Assembly: GCA_964364175.1 (NCBI GenBank)
Contig: CAYILR010000028.1
Location: 1-56,862, forward strand
Reading direction: 5' to 3'
Source: CAYILR01 sp964364175
GTDB lineage: Bacteria > Bdellovibrionota > UBA1018
DNA: 56,862 nucleotides
Shown here: positions 6,422 to 16,450 of the stretch, piece after piece
How the letters are laid out: every line of letters begins with the position of its first letter
Position numbering within the stretch: position 1 is the first letter of the stretch
Position numbers and translations under genes: made by a program
The notes under the pieces: model-generated
Database searches by the model: none
What the model saw: only the letters and a program-made list of their open reading frames with translations
Told to the model about the DNA's origin: nothing

Positions 6422-9205
6422 GTGGATTCCTATCCAGGATGGATGGGGATGAAAACGAGCAAGATGCGAAGAAAACTGACCAGACCGATTTGCAACTGGA
6501 TCTTGGGGGTGGGAATGTCCTATGGCATTTCTGCCTCAGCTGCTCCCATCGAACTCAAAACTTTCCCCACCCACAGTCGCATGGAGTTCGAACTCGATGC
6601 GGGAGCCCAGGCAGCTTGGAAAGACCTGCCGGGTGGATTTGAGTTGAGTTTTCCGTCCGTAGGTCTGGCTGACCTAGGAGCACCCCTGGGTTCTGAGCGC
6701 GACTGGTCCCTTATGTTGCAGCGCCAACTCAGAGACTATCGCGTGGAGTCGGTGGCCTTGTCGGAAGAAAAAGGCGGTGTGGTCATCCGCGGGAAGTGGA
6801 AATTCCCGACAGGCGCTCAAGCTCTGGCAGACCCCAAAATGGAGAAGTTTTCGTACCATGATCGAGCCCCCGCTCGGTTTGTAGTGGATTTTTGGGTCAA
6901 GCAGGGTCCAACCGTAGCAGAAGCTGTGGTGATTCGAGAGCGCAAAAAACGCGAGGAAGGCCGGAAGCTGGCCGCCCTGCGGGCCAAGCGCCGCCAACAG
7001 AGGGCGATCGCGTCCAAAAAATTGGAAAATTTCGAGGAGTTGACTGAATTTTGCCGCAAACCCTTCAGTGAGGACACGGAGGTTTTCCTGCCATTCCGTG
7101 CGGCACGCGAAAAACTGGATCTGAGCCGCTACTTTCCCCAGCCCAATCCCGATGATCATTTTAAATATTCTGAGTTGAAGGCGGCCAGCGCTAACGAGAA
7201 GGAAGATCTGAAGTTCGTTCGCCTTGCGCTTTCCCTCTATCGCGAGGGAAAATATGCACTGTCGATCAAGACACTGGATTTTTTCGACGCAGAACAACCC
7301 AGGAGCCAGTACCGCCAGGAGATGAAATTTCTCAGAGCGAATGCAATGCTGCGATTGGGGATGGGTGAGGCGGCAGTTCGGATTTTGCGCGGGCTGTCCA
7401 AGGAAGAGGCGAATCTTGAGGGCAAGGCCAGAACAGCTGTTCAAATCGCATCGGCTTATGTGGCCTGGCAGCAATTTGAAAAAGGAGATGTCCTGTCTGC
7501 GCTGGAGTCATTTTTAGAGCTGACTCGCCGATTCCCGGAAGAAAAACTGAGCTGGGTTTATCACTTAGGCGCAGCCGAGGCGTTGTTCATGTTGGGGCAA
7601 ACGGAAAGAGCCGCTAGCGAATACGCCTGGGTGACGACCAACGGCCCAGATGCGCAGGCGAAATCAGCAGCGGCGTTTCGGGTGGGGGACCTGTATCTGG
7701 CACGCCTGCAATACGAGCGCGCGATGGCCGCATATTTTGAATCGATGACTCGATTTCCTGAAGAGGCTAAAAAATTTCCGCCCGTGTACTTGAATCGCGC
7801 GGAGTCTTTGTATTGGCTCGGTCAACTCGATTCTGCAAAAAAGGAATTTGAGAATTTCCTAAGGCTTTTTCCAGTCCACCCAGAAGGCTGGAGGGCTACT
7901 CTGAGAATGGCTGAAATTGTTGGCCGTCAGTCGGGTGAGAACGATTCTCTGGCTGCGCGCAAATGGTTCCTAGAAACCGTAGACCGCTACCCCTATAGCA
8001 CGGGTGCAATTATTTCACGGGCGCGGTTGATTCCCTGCGGAGATCACGGTGGGTTCAGTGCAGCTATGGCCTCTCATTTTTTTGAGAAGGATGTTCCTCC
8101 CTTGAATGAGTCCAAAGATCTGAGTGCGGCCCAAATTCAGCAATTCATCGTTTTGCAGAGAGTTCGCTCATTGATTGCGTTTGAGCAGAATCATCAGGCA
8201 ATTGCTCTCGTTCTGTCAGTGATGGAGAGCGGGTCTCCGTCGGAGACGCTAAAAAAATCCTATCAGCAGATTTTCTGGGCGTTGCTGAGAAAATCTTCCA
8301 TCAAAATGCTGGCGGAAGGAAAACGTTACGAAGCGTTGAATTTTTATCACCGAACGATGGCAGTGGTTCCTCAGGTTCTGATTTCCAAAAGACCGTCAGA
8401 AAACGATTATCTTTGGAAATTATCCGAGGCAGCTGCGGAGCTCGGGTTTTCCAGAATGGCGCTGGAAATCGCGAAACAAGCTCAAGAAAATCGCAGCATT
8501 GCGGCTATAGCCGATAAAGATCTCGAGAAAATCGACAAGGATATCAAGGTTTCTTCCGAGGCTTTCGTCAAAGCCAAGGCGCTTTGGTTGCAGGCAGGGG
8601 ATAAGAAACTTGATGATATTAAATCTAATTTAGATAAAATTATAAGTGAGTCGTCATTTTCCTACGAAAAAGAAATTCTGCTGGGGCTTATGGATGAGCT
8701 AAACGAAAAAAACGCATCAGCATTGGGGCACGCACTGCGTGCAAAACTGTTGAATCCGGATCCTTCAGCAAAGCTCAATGACGATGCATTGCGAATTGAC
8801 GCCTGGATATCCCGGCTTCAAGCATCTGCGGGTCGAAGCAGTGAGGCAATCGATGGGTACCGCAAACTGAGAACATTTGAAAAAAACAAGAACTGGGTTC
8901 AGGGCAGCGCTGCGGTGCTGGGTTTGTCCGGAATTGGCGATCCCGAGGAGTGGGTTGTAGCAGAGGGAGATCTGCTGGGCAGGAACGGAAAATGGGGCGA
9001 GGCCGCGCAAGCGTATTCGGGTGCAGTGAAAGATGGACTCGGGGGCAATCGCGTCCTGTATCATTACGCACTTGCGTTGTTGAAAACGGGATCTCGTCCA
9101 GACCGCGAGTTGGCTATTCAGACTTTAGAAAAAATTACTAAGAGCACGGATTCAGGTGATGGGTTTTGGAAAAAACTGGCTTCAGAAGCTTTAGCAAAAC
9201 GATAG
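6422..9205 (+). CDS. Exported TPR-repeat protein of the motility locus
   Basis: About 920 residues. GTG 6422 has AGGGGA 6-7 bases upstream; ATG 6449 is a plausible alternative that starts directly at the signal peptide (MKTSKMRRKLTRP, hydrophobic core, ASAAP cleavage site). An N-terminal region of about 170 residues resembles the AMIN-like beta domains of envelope proteins. A highly charged basic segment follows (about 170-210), then tetratricopeptide-type helical pairs to the end (for example EALFMLGQTERAASEYAWV and ESLYWLGQLDSAKKEFENFL). TPR arrays bind partners, so a scaffold or assembly role at the flagellum or cell pole is likely but unproved. It is driven by the sigma-54 promoter and sits 26 bases before the second sigma-54 activator. 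Confidence 0.75.
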   Translation: MDSYPGWMGMKTSKMRRKLTRPICNWILGVGMSYGISASAAPIELKTFPTHSRMEFELDAGAQAAWKDLPGGFELSFPSVGLADLGAPLGSERDWSLMLQRQLRDYRVESVALSEEKGGVVIRGKWKFPTGAQALADPKMEKFSYHDRAPARFVVDFWVKQGPTVAEAVVIRERKKREEGRKLAALRAKRRQQRAIASKKLENFEELTEFCRKPFSEDTEVFLPFRAAREKLDLSRYFPQPNPDDHFKYSELKAASANEKEDLKFVRLALSLYREGKYALSIKTLDFFDAEQPRSQYRQEMKFLRANAMLRLGMGEAAVRILRGLSKEEANLEGKARTAVQIASAYVAWQQFEKGDVLSALESFLELTRRFPEEKLSWVYHLGAAEALFMLGQTERAASEYAWVTTNGPDAQAKSAAAFRVGDLYLARLQYERAMAAYFESMTRFPEEAKKFPPVYLNRAESLYWLGQLDSAKKEFENFLRLFPVHPEGWRATLRMAEIVGRQSGENDSLAARKWFLETVDRYPYSTGAIISRARLIPCGDHGGFSAAMASHFFEKDVPPLNESKDLSAAQIQQFIVLQRVRSLIAFEQNHQAIALVLSVMESGSPSETLKKSYQQIFWALLRKSSIKMLAEGKRYEALNFYHRTMAVVPQVLISKRPSENDYLWKLSEAAAELGFSRMALEIAKQAQENRSIAAIADKDLEKIDKDIKVSSEAFVKAKALWLQAGDKKLDDIKSNLDKIISESSFSYEKEILLGLMDELNEKNASALGHALRAKLLNPDPSAKLNDDALRIDAWISRLQASAGRSSEAIDGYRKLRTFEKNKNWVQGSAAVLGLSGIGDPEEWVVAEGDLLGRNGKWGEAAQAYSGAVKDGLGGNRVLYHYALALLKTGSRPDRELAIQTLEKITKSTDSGDGFWKKLASEALAKR

Positions 9206-9231
9206 CAGGATACGAAAGGAAGAGAGATAAA

Positions 9232-10188
9232 ATGGACTTAATGACAACAGATCGTCGAATGAAAGAAATCATTCAACTGGCCAAGACAGTCGCGCAGAGC
9301 AAGGCGACGGTTTTGATTCAAGGTGAAAGCGGAACAGGAAAGGAATTAGTTTCTCAGTTAATTCATGAAAGCAGCAGTCGCGTGGGAAAACCTTTCGTTG
9401 CGATTAACTGTGCAGCGATTCCTGAAAATCTGTTGGAGTCTGAGCTCTTCGGGTATGAAAGAGGTGCGTTTACAGGTGCGGCTGCCAGCAAGGCTGGGAA
9501 GTTCGAGTTTGCCAATGGTGGGACGCTGCTCCTGGATGAAATTTCTGAAATGGACATTCGCTTGCAAGCCAAACTCCTTCGCGTGATTCAGGAGGGCGAA
9601 GTGGATCGGATTGGCGGACGAAAACCGATTCCCGTGGATGTTCGAATCATAGCGACCACAAATAAAAACCTGACGGAATGCGTGAATGAAGGCTCGTTTC
9701 GAGAAGATCTATTCTACCGCCTCAATGTAGTTAATCTGACTTTGCCGCCGCTTCGTGATCGAATTGGCGATATCCGTATCATCGCAGAATATTTCATGGG
9801 TGTTTATGCTCACAAAAATGGCAAGGACATCTTTTCTGTTTCGGAAGCTGCGATGGGGTTATTAAACGCCCACCTCTGGCCAGGAAATATTCGGGAGCTG
9901 GAGAATGTGATTGAGCGTGCAGTGATCACATGCACAGGAAATTGCATCACCGAGAAGGAAATTTCGATCGAGCGTCAGAAGCTGATGCAGGCAGCTGAAC
10001 TGTCAGATGGAAAATCCCAAAACTGGGCGCCAGGTCGGACGTTGAACGATATCGAAAGAAGCGTGATTTTGGAGGCACTTCAGTACCACCAGGGAAACAG
10101 GACTCACACAGCAAGAGCGTTGGGAATTTCGATTCGGACACTGCGAAATAAATTAGCTGATTACCGGCTGATGGGATTGAGGGTCTAG
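9232..10188 (+). CDS. Flagellar sigma-54 activator without receiver domain (FlrC/FlgR-like)
   Basis: 319 residues from ATG 9232, chosen because AAGGAAGAGA lies just upstream and the frame before it overlaps the TPR gene. The AAA+ domain begins near residue 5: Walker A GESGTGKE, GAFTGA, Walker B GGTLLLDEISE, FREDLFYRLNV, and LWPGNIRELENV. A Fis-type DNA-binding end follows (RTHTARALGISIRTLRNKLA). In most relatives a response-regulator receiver precedes this; here it is absent. Four bases separate it from flgB, so it is embedded in the operon it probably activates together with sigma-54. The paralogue at 2084 shares the receiver-less layout. Confidence 0.88.
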   Translation: MDLMTTDRRMKEIIQLAKTVAQSKATVLIQGESGTGKELVSQLIHESSSRVGKPFVAINCAAIPENLLESELFGYERGAFTGAAASKAGKFEFANGGTLLLDEISEMDIRLQAKLLRVIQEGEVDRIGGRKPIPVDVRIIATTNKNLTECVNEGSFREDLFYRLNVVNLTLPPLRDRIGDIRIIAEYFMGVYAHKNGKDIFSVSEAAMGLLNAHLWPGNIRELENVIERAVITCTGNCITEKEISIERQKLMQAAELSDGKSQNWAPGRTLNDIERSVILEALQYHQGNRTHTARALGISIRTLRNKLADYRLMGLRV

Positions 10189-10192
10189 CTGA

Positions 10193-10609
10193 GTGTCCAA
10201 TAAAATCCTTGACCCCACGACAGGCGCGCTGAACACCTCGTTGAATTTGAGGCTGATGAATCAGAATGTCATCAGCTCAAATATCGCGAACGCAGACACG
10301 CCTGGCTACAAATCAAAGGCGATGGAGTTCGAGGGGGCGCTGCGCGAAGCACTCAATGTGGACGGCCGGTTGCCGATGGAAGGGTCGCATCCTGAGCACA
10401 TCGTGCATCGAGAGACCGATGCGGTTCATCCAGAGATTTATGATGATCCCAACGGTGTCGAGTCGCTCGATGGAAATACGGTGGATCGGGCGGCCGAGAT
10501 GGCCAAGATGGCGGAAAACCAGATTTTATATAATTCTGGGGTAGAAATGATGCGTAAAAAATTGGGTATGTTGAAATACGCAATCACCGAAGGCGGAGGT
10601 AACCATTAA
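10193..10609 (+). CDS. flgB: Flagellar proximal rod protein FlgB
   Basis: 138 residues with a GTG start preceded by GAGGG 9 bases upstream. The N-terminus carries the rod/hook helix with LNLRLMNQNVISSNIANADTP, the family signature for axial proteins exported by the flagellar type III system. The C-terminal helix holds ILYNSGVEMMRKKLGMLKYAI. It forms part of the periplasmic rod with FlgC, whose start overlaps this stop by one base. Confidence 0.95.
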   Translation: MSNKILDPTTGALNTSLNLRLMNQNVISSNIANADTPGYKSKAMEFEGALREALNVDGRLPMEGSHPEHIVHRETDAVHPEIYDDPNGVESLDGNTVDRAAEMAKMAENQILYNSGVEMMRKKLGMLKYAITEGGGNH

Positions 10610-11049
10610 TGGATTTCTTTTCGTCAATGAGAGTCAGTGCTACGGGGCTCGACGCGCAAACCAAGCGGATGAATACGATTTCAAGCAATATCGCGAATGC
10701 AGAAACCACGCAGGCTGAAGGCGGTGTTGGGCCTTATCGCAGGAAGGATCCAGTCTTGGCAGCGCAAACTGACCGAGAAAGTTTTGGAGAGATTTTGCAG
10801 AATCAGTTGGATGAGGATGTTCAGGGTGTTCAGGTGACGGAGATTCATGAGGACGAGCGGCCACCTCGAATGGTTTACAACCCGTCTCACCCTCAAGCGA
10901 ATGTGGATGGATACGTGGCGATGCCGAATGTGAATCCGGTGGAAGAAATGGCCAATATGATTTCCGCGCAGAGATCCTATGAGGCGAATGTGACTGCCAT
11001 GGGGGCTGCAAAGTCCATGGCACAAAAGGCTTTAGAGATTGGAAGATAA
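10609..11049 (+). CDS. flgC: Flagellar proximal rod protein FlgC
   Basis: 146 residues. The N-terminal signature MRVSATGLDAQTKRMNTISS and IANAETTQ, and the C-terminal NPVEEMANMISAQRSYEANV, are typical of rod proteins. It assembles with FlgB on the FliE base. It is translationally coupled to flgB through a one-base overlap; fliE follows after 34 bases. Confidence 0.95.
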   Translation: MDFFSSMRVSATGLDAQTKRMNTISSNIANAETTQAEGGVGPYRRKDPVLAAQTDRESFGEILQNQLDEDVQGVQVTEIHEDERPPRMVYNPSHPQANVDGYVAMPNVNPVEEMANMISAQRSYEANVTAMGAAKSMAQKALEIGR

Positions 11050-11083
11050 ACACCTGAAGCTTAACGCGGAAGGAGATTAACAG

Positions 11084-11419
11084 ATGTCTGAGTTTGGAAT
11101 ACAAAGAATTCAGTCGGCAGTCGAATCCGGAGATGCGGAAGCGATCATGGGTCGAGGCCTTGAAATGCGTGGAGCCCGAGAGGCTAGTGCTCCGGGGGGC
11201 GGGACATTTTCGGATGCTCTTCGTTCAGCTGTTGACCAAGTGAATACGCATCAAGCGCAAGCGGATCATGCCATCAAGGAGCTAGTCGCAGGCCGCAATA
11301 AAAATCTGCACGAGACCATGCTGGCTGTGGAGCGTGCAGATGCTTCGTTGAAATTGATGATGCAAGTTCGCAATAAAGTGATCGATGCATACAAAGAAAT
11401 CATGAGAATGCAGGTTTAG
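11084..11419 (+). CDS. fliE: Flagellar hook-basal body protein FliE
   Basis: 111 residues, with GGAAGGAG a few bases upstream of the ATG. The C-terminal FliE core is clear (TFSDALRSAVDQVNTHQAQA, LHETMLAVERADASLKLMMQ, VRNKVIDAYKEIMRMQV). FliE joins the MS ring to the rod and is the first exported axial protein. The gene order flgB-flgC-fliE-fliF is the common basal-body order. Confidence 0.95.
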   Translation: MSEFGIQRIQSAVESGDAEAIMGRGLEMRGAREASAPGGGTFSDALRSAVDQVNTHQAQADHAIKELVAGRNKNLHETMLAVERADASLKLMMQVRNKVIDAYKEIMRMQV

Positions 11420-11434
11420 AATGGGAGAATTTGA

Positions 11435-13138
11435 ATGGTAGAATACATTGGTCGAGTTTATGGCCAGATCGCATCTTTCATGTCGTCTCTGTCTGCAGCA
11501 AAGCGGGCGGCGATGGGCGCCACCGGATTTGGGATTATTGCGGCGATTGTCATGTTGTTCTATTGGGCGGGTGAAAAAACCTACCAGCCCATTGCTGAGA
11601 ACATGTCGTCGGACGATGCCACCAATGTCATGAAAATCCTGCGGGAAAAAAGAATCCCGTTCCGAGTGGATCCATCCGGAAAGGCGATTTCAGTTCCTCC
11701 AGAATATATTCAAGAGTTCAGGATGCAGATGGCCTCGATGGGTGTACCCCTCAGCAGCATTGTGGGAAATGAGCTTTTTGACAAACAAGCTTTGGGAACC
11801 ACCAGCTTCGTTCATAAAATCAACCAAAAGCGCGCCCTCGAGGGCGAGTTGATGCGGACAATTAAATCCATCAAGGGAGTGAAGAGCAGTCGCGTTCATT
11901 TGGCGATGGCTCAAAAAAGTGCGTTCATTGAAGATCAAAAAAAATCAACAGCATCTGTAGTGATTGAGTTGGAGCCGGGTAGCATGCTTTCCGAAAGACA
12001 AGTTTTTGGAATTGGAAATCTCGTTGCGAAAGCGGTCGAGGGCATGGATACCAACGATGTCGTGGTCATGGATGCAAACGGGAAAGTGCTTTCAAAAAAT
12101 GCGAGCGATCCTTTGACGGTTGCCACGGCATCGCAGGTCGAGTTCCGGCAAAAAATGGAACAGGAAATGGAAAAGCGGATCGAGGCAATGCTGTCTCGTG
12201 TGGTGGGTGAAGGACGTGTGGTCGCTAGAATTGCGGCCGATCTCGATTTTTCTCAAGTGAACGAAGTTCAAACCACCTATGATCAAGACGGTGCGGCTGT
12301 TCGTTCTGAGCAAAAAGACCAAAAATCAATGGAAGGCAGTCGTCCTGGTCCTGTTGGAGCAGCAGGAGCGGCATCGAATTTGCCCGGGGATCGCGGTCCA
12401 GCAGCCACTCAAGGTGTGAAGACAGATACAAAAACTGAAAACGTAGTCAAAAACTACGATGTTCCACAAACCGTCCGCAGGACGACCAAACCTGTCGGAA
12501 GCATCAAAAAACTTTCTGTGGCTGTCCTCATGGATGGAAGAACGGTTAAAACTACTGGGGCTGACGGAAAAGTTCAATCCAAGGTGGAGCCATGGCCGGC
12601 CGATAAAGTCCTAGAGTTTGAAAAAATTATTACTGGAGCTCTGGGGATTGACCGAAAACGAGGGGATGTTCTCGAAATCAAAAATATGGAATTCACGCAC
12701 GAAGATTTCGACGAGGCTTCCCGTCTGATCGAAGAAAAAGAGAGAAAAAATTACATTCAGAACATGATTGTGTATGGCGTGATTGGTCTGACTATTCTTT
12801 TGTTCTTCTTGTTAGTGGTTCGCCCATTCATCAAATGGATCACGGATAACACAGTGGACAGCGTGGATACTTTCCTTCCACAAACCATCGAAGAGCTAGA
12901 GAAATTGCAGAAAGGCGTCAATCTCCCCAGCATAGAGGACACCATGCCGGTCCTGCCCGAAAAGATGGACCCGGAAAAAGTCGAAGGGGAGATGATCCGA
13001 GAAAAAATCGTAACACTCGTGGATTCCAACCCGCACAAGGCCGCACTGATTTTGAAGGATTGGCTGCATGATCCTAAGAAAAAAATGTCAGCGAACGCGG
13101 CAGCTGAAAAAGAGGCAGGAAAGGCGAAAACAGCATGA
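11435..13138 (+). CDS. fliF: Flagellar MS-ring protein FliF
   Basis: 567 residues, typical length. Two transmembrane helices are present near residues 25-45 and 443-465. The ring-building YscJ/FliF domain lies between (KIQNKRALEGEL-type region here INQKRALEGELMRTIKSIKG) and a Pro/Gly-rich periplasmic section follows. The cytoplasmic C-terminal tail binds FliG. It forms the membrane ring that houses the export gate and supports the C-ring. Its stop overlaps the fliG start by four bases. Confidence 0.95.
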   Translation: MVEYIGRVYGQIASFMSSLSAAKRAAMGATGFGIIAAIVMLFYWAGEKTYQPIAENMSSDDATNVMKILREKRIPFRVDPSGKAISVPPEYIQEFRMQMASMGVPLSSIVGNELFDKQALGTTSFVHKINQKRALEGELMRTIKSIKGVKSSRVHLAMAQKSAFIEDQKKSTASVVIELEPGSMLSERQVFGIGNLVAKAVEGMDTNDVVVMDANGKVLSKNASDPLTVATASQVEFRQKMEQEMEKRIEAMLSRVVGEGRVVARIAADLDFSQVNEVQTTYDQDGAAVRSEQKDQKSMEGSRPGPVGAAGAASNLPGDRGPAATQGVKTDTKTENVVKNYDVPQTVRRTTKPVGSIKKLSVAVLMDGRTVKTTGADGKVQSKVEPWPADKVLEFEKIITGALGIDRKRGDVLEIKNMEFTHEDFDEASRLIEEKERKNYIQNMIVYGVIGLTILLFFLLVVRPFIKWITDNTVDSVDTFLPQTIEELEKLQKGVNLPSIEDTMPVLPEKMDPEKVEGEMIREKIVTLVDSNPHKAALILKDWLHDPKKKMSANAAAEKEAGKAKTA

Positions 13139-14148
13139 GTTTTGACAATTACGACGACATGAGTGGCCTGGAGAAGTCAGCCTTGCTGCTGAATATTTTG
13201 GGCAACCAAGTCACGTCTCAGATTTTCAAAAAAATGAAAGATAACGATGTCAAACGCCTCGTGACCGAAATGGGACGTGTGACCAAGGTGCCGATTCCGA
13301 CAGTGAAAAAAGTATTGGAAGTATTTTATTCGGAGCTTTCCGAAGAAGAAGATATTATTTTTGGTCATGCGCAGGGGCGAGAATTCGTTTTGCAAACCCT
13401 GGGAGAAGAAAGGGCAAAAACAGTTTTGGGTCAGCTTTCCGTGGTCGAGGGAAGTCGGACACTCGAGGCATTGGAATTGGTCGATCCTCGAACTCTTGCC
13501 AACTTCTTGGTGAACGAACATCCTCAAACCACCGCATTGATTTTGGCGCACTTAGAGCCATCCAAAAAAACAGAGGTTTTGAAGCGTCTGCCAGAAAATA
13601 TTCAAACCGAAGTGGTTTTGAGAATCGCGAACCTCGATTTCATCTCTCCGAACTTGATCGCGCAGGTCGACGAAGTTTTGAAGGCGGAGTTGGCAACATT
13701 GGGTTCGATCGATACTCAGCAGCTCGGGGGCGTTACACCGATCGCAGAAATGCTCAACGTCATGGACAAAACCAGCGAGCAGAACATCATGGCTCGTGTC
13801 GAGGAAAAGGACCCTCAGTTGGCGGAGGAGATTCGCAAACTCATGTTCGTCTTCGAGGATATTATTTTCATCGACGACAAGGGAATGCAGATGCTGCTCA
13901 AGGAGACCCCGAACGACAAATTGGTCATCGCGCTCAAAACAGCCCCGGACGAAATCAAGGAAAAGATATTCAAAAATATTTCCAAGCGGGCTGCCGACCT
14001 GCTCAGAGAGGATTTGGAGTCGCGCGGACCGGTTCGTCTCTCAGAAGTCGAGGGAGCGCAGCAGGAAATCGTCAACGTGGCCAAGCGGCTTGAGTCGGAA
14101 GGTAAAATCGTCATCAGCCGAGGTGGTGAAGGCGATGCGATGGTATAA
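13135..14148 (+). CDS. fliG: Flagellar motor switch protein FliG
   Basis: 337 residues. It has the N-terminal FliF-binding domain (SGLEKSALLLNILG), the middle domain with its EHPQ motif (VNEHPQTTALILAHL), and a C-terminal torque domain with charged residues (KDPQLAEEIRKLMFVFEDI, ISKRAADLLREDLESRGPV). FliG transmits torque from the stator to the rotor. The start overlaps fliF by four bases, so production of the two ring proteins is coupled. Confidence 0.96.
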   Translation: MSFDNYDDMSGLEKSALLLNILGNQVTSQIFKKMKDNDVKRLVTEMGRVTKVPIPTVKKVLEVFYSELSEEEDIIFGHAQGREFVLQTLGEERAKTVLGQLSVVEGSRTLEALELVDPRTLANFLVNEHPQTTALILAHLEPSKKTEVLKRLPENIQTEVVLRIANLDFISPNLIAQVDEVLKAELATLGSIDTQQLGGVTPIAEMLNVMDKTSEQNIMARVEEKDPQLAEEIRKLMFVFEDIIFIDDKGMQMLLKETPNDKLVIALKTAPDEIKEKIFKNISKRAADLLREDLESRGPVRLSEVEGAQQEIVNVAKRLESEGKIVISRGGEGDAMV

Positions 14149-14161
14149 GAGACGAGGCTGA

Positions 14162-14968
14162 ATGAAAGAGAAAAACATCAAGGTTTTTACCCCAGACGAA
14201 AAGGTTTCGCTCAACGAAATTCGCGATTTCTCCCCCAAGAAATTAGAATCCAACCAGAAGCTTAGTTCCTATCAGGAGATAAAAAAAACATATGGCCCCC
14301 TGGCGGCCACTGATCCTGATAAAAAAAGCATGGCCGCTGGAAATTCAAAATTCGCTCTCAACGAAGCTTCCCGCCAACGCCTTCATGTGGATCAGGAGGA
14401 GCAAAAAAAAATTGATGAGAAGGTCAAGAATCGTGTTTTTGAGATGGCTTCACAGGCACAGGAGACTGCAAAAAAGTCTGGTTATCAGGATGGTTTGAAA
14501 TCTGGATACGATGAGGGCATGAAAAAAGCCCGTGAGGAATTCAAAGCGCATGTGACTAAGCTGGATCGGTTTCTTGAAGCTTGTGAAGGCGCTAAAACTG
14601 AAATCATCAAAGCCAATGAACGTCTGATTCTTGAAAGTATTTTTCAAATTTGCCGGATGGTTTTGCAGAAAGAAATTAAGCAGGATCCAGAATATTTGAT
14701 GAGGTTGTGCCGCACGTTGATCGAGAAGCTGGATTCGCGTGAAAACATTCGTGTCCAGGTCAATCAGGCTGATTTGGAGTCGATGAGCAAGTTGCGTGAA
14801 TATTTGGAGAAGACTCTGGGCGAAATGAAGAACGTGAACATCGAGGCCTCCACTCTAGTCCAAGCGGGTGGCATTGTTGTGGATGCACAATGGGGTGCGA
14901 TCGAAGCAAACTTGGAGGGGCAGCTGAAGGGCATTCATGATGCGCTGGTTGGGGCAAAAGAAGGATGA
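14162..14968 (+). CDS. fliH: Flagellar export ATPase regulator FliH
   Basis: 268 residues. A hydrophilic N-terminus is followed by a GxxxG-like helical segment (GYQDGLKSGYDEGMKKA) and the conserved C-terminal FliH/YscL domain (about 140-262). FliH binds the FliI ATPase and links it to FliN. Its stop overlaps the fliI start by four bases, matching their physical partnership. Confidence 0.92.
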   Translation: MKEKNIKVFTPDEKVSLNEIRDFSPKKLESNQKLSSYQEIKKTYGPLAATDPDKKSMAAGNSKFALNEASRQRLHVDQEEQKKIDEKVKNRVFEMASQAQETAKKSGYQDGLKSGYDEGMKKAREEFKAHVTKLDRFLEACEGAKTEIIKANERLILESIFQICRMVLQKEIKQDPEYLMRLCRTLIEKLDSRENIRVQVNQADLESMSKLREYLEKTLGEMKNVNIEASTLVQAGGIVVDAQWGAIEANLEGQLKGIHDALVGAKEG

Positions 14969-16359
14969 ATGAATTTCAGATGGATCCCGATTTGCTTCGC
15001 GAGCGTCTCAGTCATGCGGTTTTATATCGCGAGGCTGGGAAAATTACTAAATCTCTTGGGTTAATTTATGAGGCTCAGCTGCCGGGGGCATCAGTCGGGA
15101 GTCTTTGCAGGATTCTTCCTTCCAAGGACTCCAAGGCCGACAGCGCAATTGAGGCGGAAGTTGTTGGGTTTCGTGACAAGCGCGTAATTTTGATGCCGTT
15201 TGAAGAGGCCACTGGGATCAACAATGACAGCCGAGTGCTTCTGCAAAAGCGTGATTCAACCGTCCAGGTCGGAGCCTCACTTTTGGGTCGAGTGATTGAT
15301 GCTCGCGGTGAACCTCTCGATGGCAAAGGTCCTTTGTTCATGGGGAACAAAGGGACTGAGCAGAGAAGCCTGTATCGTGAGCCCGCCCACCCATTAGATA
15401 GAAAATTGGTGAACGAGCCTCTGGATTTGGGCGTACGTGCGATCAATGGGCTTTTGACTTGTGGCAAAGGCCAGCGCGTGGGGATTTTGGCCGGCTCGGG
15501 CGTCGGGAAATCTGTTTTGTTGGGGATGATGGCAAGAAGGACTGTCGCCGATGTAAATGTCATCGCGCTGGTGGGCGAGCGGGGCCGTGAGGTCAGGGAA
15601 TTTATTGAATCCGATTTGGGCCCAGAGGGTTTGAAGAGATCAGTCGTTATTGTCGCGACGTCAGACAAGAGTCCTTTGTTGAGGATGCGAGCGGCGTTCT
15701 TGGCGACGACTATTTCGGAATATTTCAGAGATCATGGCTTGGATGTTTTGATGCTGATGGATTCCTTGACTCGATTCTGTATGGCCCAGAGGGAAATCGG
15801 GCTTTCCATGGGTGAGCCGCCCACATCGCGCGGATACACTCCGAGTGTTTTTTCAATTATGCCAAAAATTTTGGAGCGAGCTGGAACTCGAGCTGGAGCA
15901 GGTAGCATCACTGGACTTTATACAATATTGGTTGAGGGAGACGATATTGATGATCCTATTGGAGATTCAGCAAGGTCGATTCTCGATGGCCACTGGGTTT
16001 TGTCGCGCAAACTTGCTCAGAGAAATCAATTTCCAGCGATTGACATTCTGGCCAGCGCCAGCCGGGTGATGAGAGCCGTGACAACGCCCGAGCATACGGC
16101 ATGGGCCTCGAAGCTGAGAGAATGGATGGCGGCCTACAATCAGGCAGAGGATTTGATCAATATTGGGGCCTATGTTCGTGGCAGCAACGCCAGGATTGAT
16201 ACCTCGATCGTGGTCCAAGAAAAAATCCTGGATTTTCTCAAGCAGGGGATTGGTGATGCGGCAAATTTTTCCGACTCATTGGCCAACATGCGGGCGATTG
16301 TCCAGTCAGCGGAGGCCTATTCAGCCTCCATGCAACAAATGCCCAAGCAGCAAAAATAG
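14965..16359 (+). CDS. fliI: Flagellum-specific ATP synthase FliI
   Basis: 464 residues. An F1-beta-like ATPase with Walker A GSGVGKS, Walker B region VLMLMDSLTRFCMAQREIGL, and the family motif GEPPTSRGYTPSVFS. It unfolds and primes export cargo for the type III apparatus as a hexamer regulated by FliH and FliJ. The next gene, fliJ, lies 91 bases away; that gap contains a CGCAC/GTGCG hairpin (16364-16381), a run of T further on, and the fliJ ribosome-binding site, so a weak terminator or internal promoter is possible. Confidence 0.96.
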   Translation: MNEFQMDPDLLRERLSHAVLYREAGKITKSLGLIYEAQLPGASVGSLCRILPSKDSKADSAIEAEVVGFRDKRVILMPFEEATGINNDSRVLLQKRDSTVQVGASLLGRVIDARGEPLDGKGPLFMGNKGTEQRSLYREPAHPLDRKLVNEPLDLGVRAINGLLTCGKGQRVGILAGSGVGKSVLLGMMARRTVADVNVIALVGERGREVREFIESDLGPEGLKRSVVIVATSDKSPLLRMRAAFLATTISEYFRDHGLDVLMLMDSLTRFCMAQREIGLSMGEPPTSRGYTPSVFSIMPKILERAGTRAGAGSITGLYTILVEGDDIDDPIGDSARSILDGHWVLSRKLAQRNQFPAIDILASASRVMRAVTTPEHTAWASKLREWMAAYNQAEDLINIGAYVRGSNARIDTSIVVQEKILDFLKQGIGDAANFSDSLANMRAIVQSAEAYSASMQQMPKQQK

Positions 16360-16450
16360 CCGACGCACTAATTTCCGTGCGGAAAAACATTCAGTCTATT
16401 TTTTTTAAACAAAAGATACAGAATATAAATGTGAGGAGAATCTCTAGGAA

